Source of the DNA: Desulfocapsa sulfexigens
GTDB taxonomy: Bacteria > Desulfobacterota > Desulfobulbia > Desulfobulbales > Desulfocapsaceae
Assembly: GCA_020721165.1 (NCBI GenBank)
Contig: DYNG01000067.1
Location: 1 to 5,882 of the forward strand
DNA: 5,882 nucleotides
Reading direction: 5' to 3'
Positions 5,829 to 5,882 of the stretch are shown here, one piece after another (within the stretch, counting starts at the first letter, position 1; each line of letters opens with the position of its first letter). The translations under genes were made by a program, and so were the position numbers. The notes beneath the pieces are model-generated. The model had not been told where the DNA came from. It saw nothing but the letters and a program-made list of their open reading frames with translations, and ran no database searches.

Positions 5829-5882
5829 CTATGCGTCCAGCCAGGTTGTATTGGCATTGAGATTTTCACACCCATCCTCGCG
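5829..5882 (-). CDS. Partial 3' end of a minus-strand gene (C-terminal 17 residues), possibly stopped prematurely
   Basis: Reading leftward from the window edge, one minus-strand frame gives REDGCENLNANTTWLDA and then TAG (5831-5829). The composition looks like real protein, and it fits the C-terminal cysteine-containing segment of a sugar transferase (for example GT family 9), which would suit the LPS context, but 17 residues are too few to assign a family. The same frame continues after TAG for 27 coding-like codons, including a hydrophobic helix-like stretch from VGAIIALVEALAQQ, to a second TAG at 5747-5745, inside the ligase gene on the opposite strand. The gene may therefore be truncated by a nonsense change or may read through. 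Confidence is low because only the tail is visible. Confidence 0.35.
   Translation of the reverse strand, partial: REDGCENLNANTTWLDA

Overview
The window reads as a GC-rich, gene-dense chromosomal segment of a Gram-negative, probably anaerobic bacterium. I infer Desulfobacterota (Desulfobulbales-like). The reasons are a cyclic-nucleotide-binding-fold protein ending in a DUF4388 (PATAN) domain, a HEAT-like protein of the DVU0298 type first known from Desulfovibrio, and ADP-heptose and O-antigen genes, which imply a lipopolysaccharide outer membrane. The taxon is an inference from family content; no rRNA or marker gene is present.

Layout, left to right. Bases 1-98 hold no gene. Their minus strand carries a stretch that partly resembles the 3' half of a GEMM (c-di-GMP-I) riboswitch pointing out of the window. 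At 99-1193 (+) is a three-part signalling-type protein: a cysteine-containing N-terminal module, a CNBD fold and DUF4388. It converges on a minus-strand guanine deaminase (guaD-like, 1266-1736), and a hairpin overlaps the guaD stop codon. A 214-base divergent spacer (1737-1950) separates guaD from a rightward run of four genes: ferritin (1951-2454), DVU0298-like HEAT protein (2472-3233), a nitrilase-superfamily amidase fused to an RfaE2-type heptose-1-phosphate adenylyltransferase (3230-4543), and an O-antigen ligase/polymerase-family membrane protein (4540-5778). The last three overlap by 4 bases at each junction (GTGA), so translational coupling is likely. The right edge carries the apparent end of a minus-strand gene converging on the operon.

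How the genes fit together. RfaE2 makes the activated heptose used in the LPS inner core, and O-antigen ligases act on the assembled glycolipid in the inner membrane, so the end of the operon is an LPS-assembly unit. The upstream ferritin, the HEAT protein and the fused amidase have no obvious link to it, which makes the operon a mixed housekeeping one.

I see no defence system, mobile element, CRISPR array, tRNA or rRNA. The most unusual items are the in-frame amidase::RfaE2 fusion, the minus-strand frame at the right edge that continues coding-like past a TAG codon, and the CNBD protein that lacks the usual phosphate-binding arginine.
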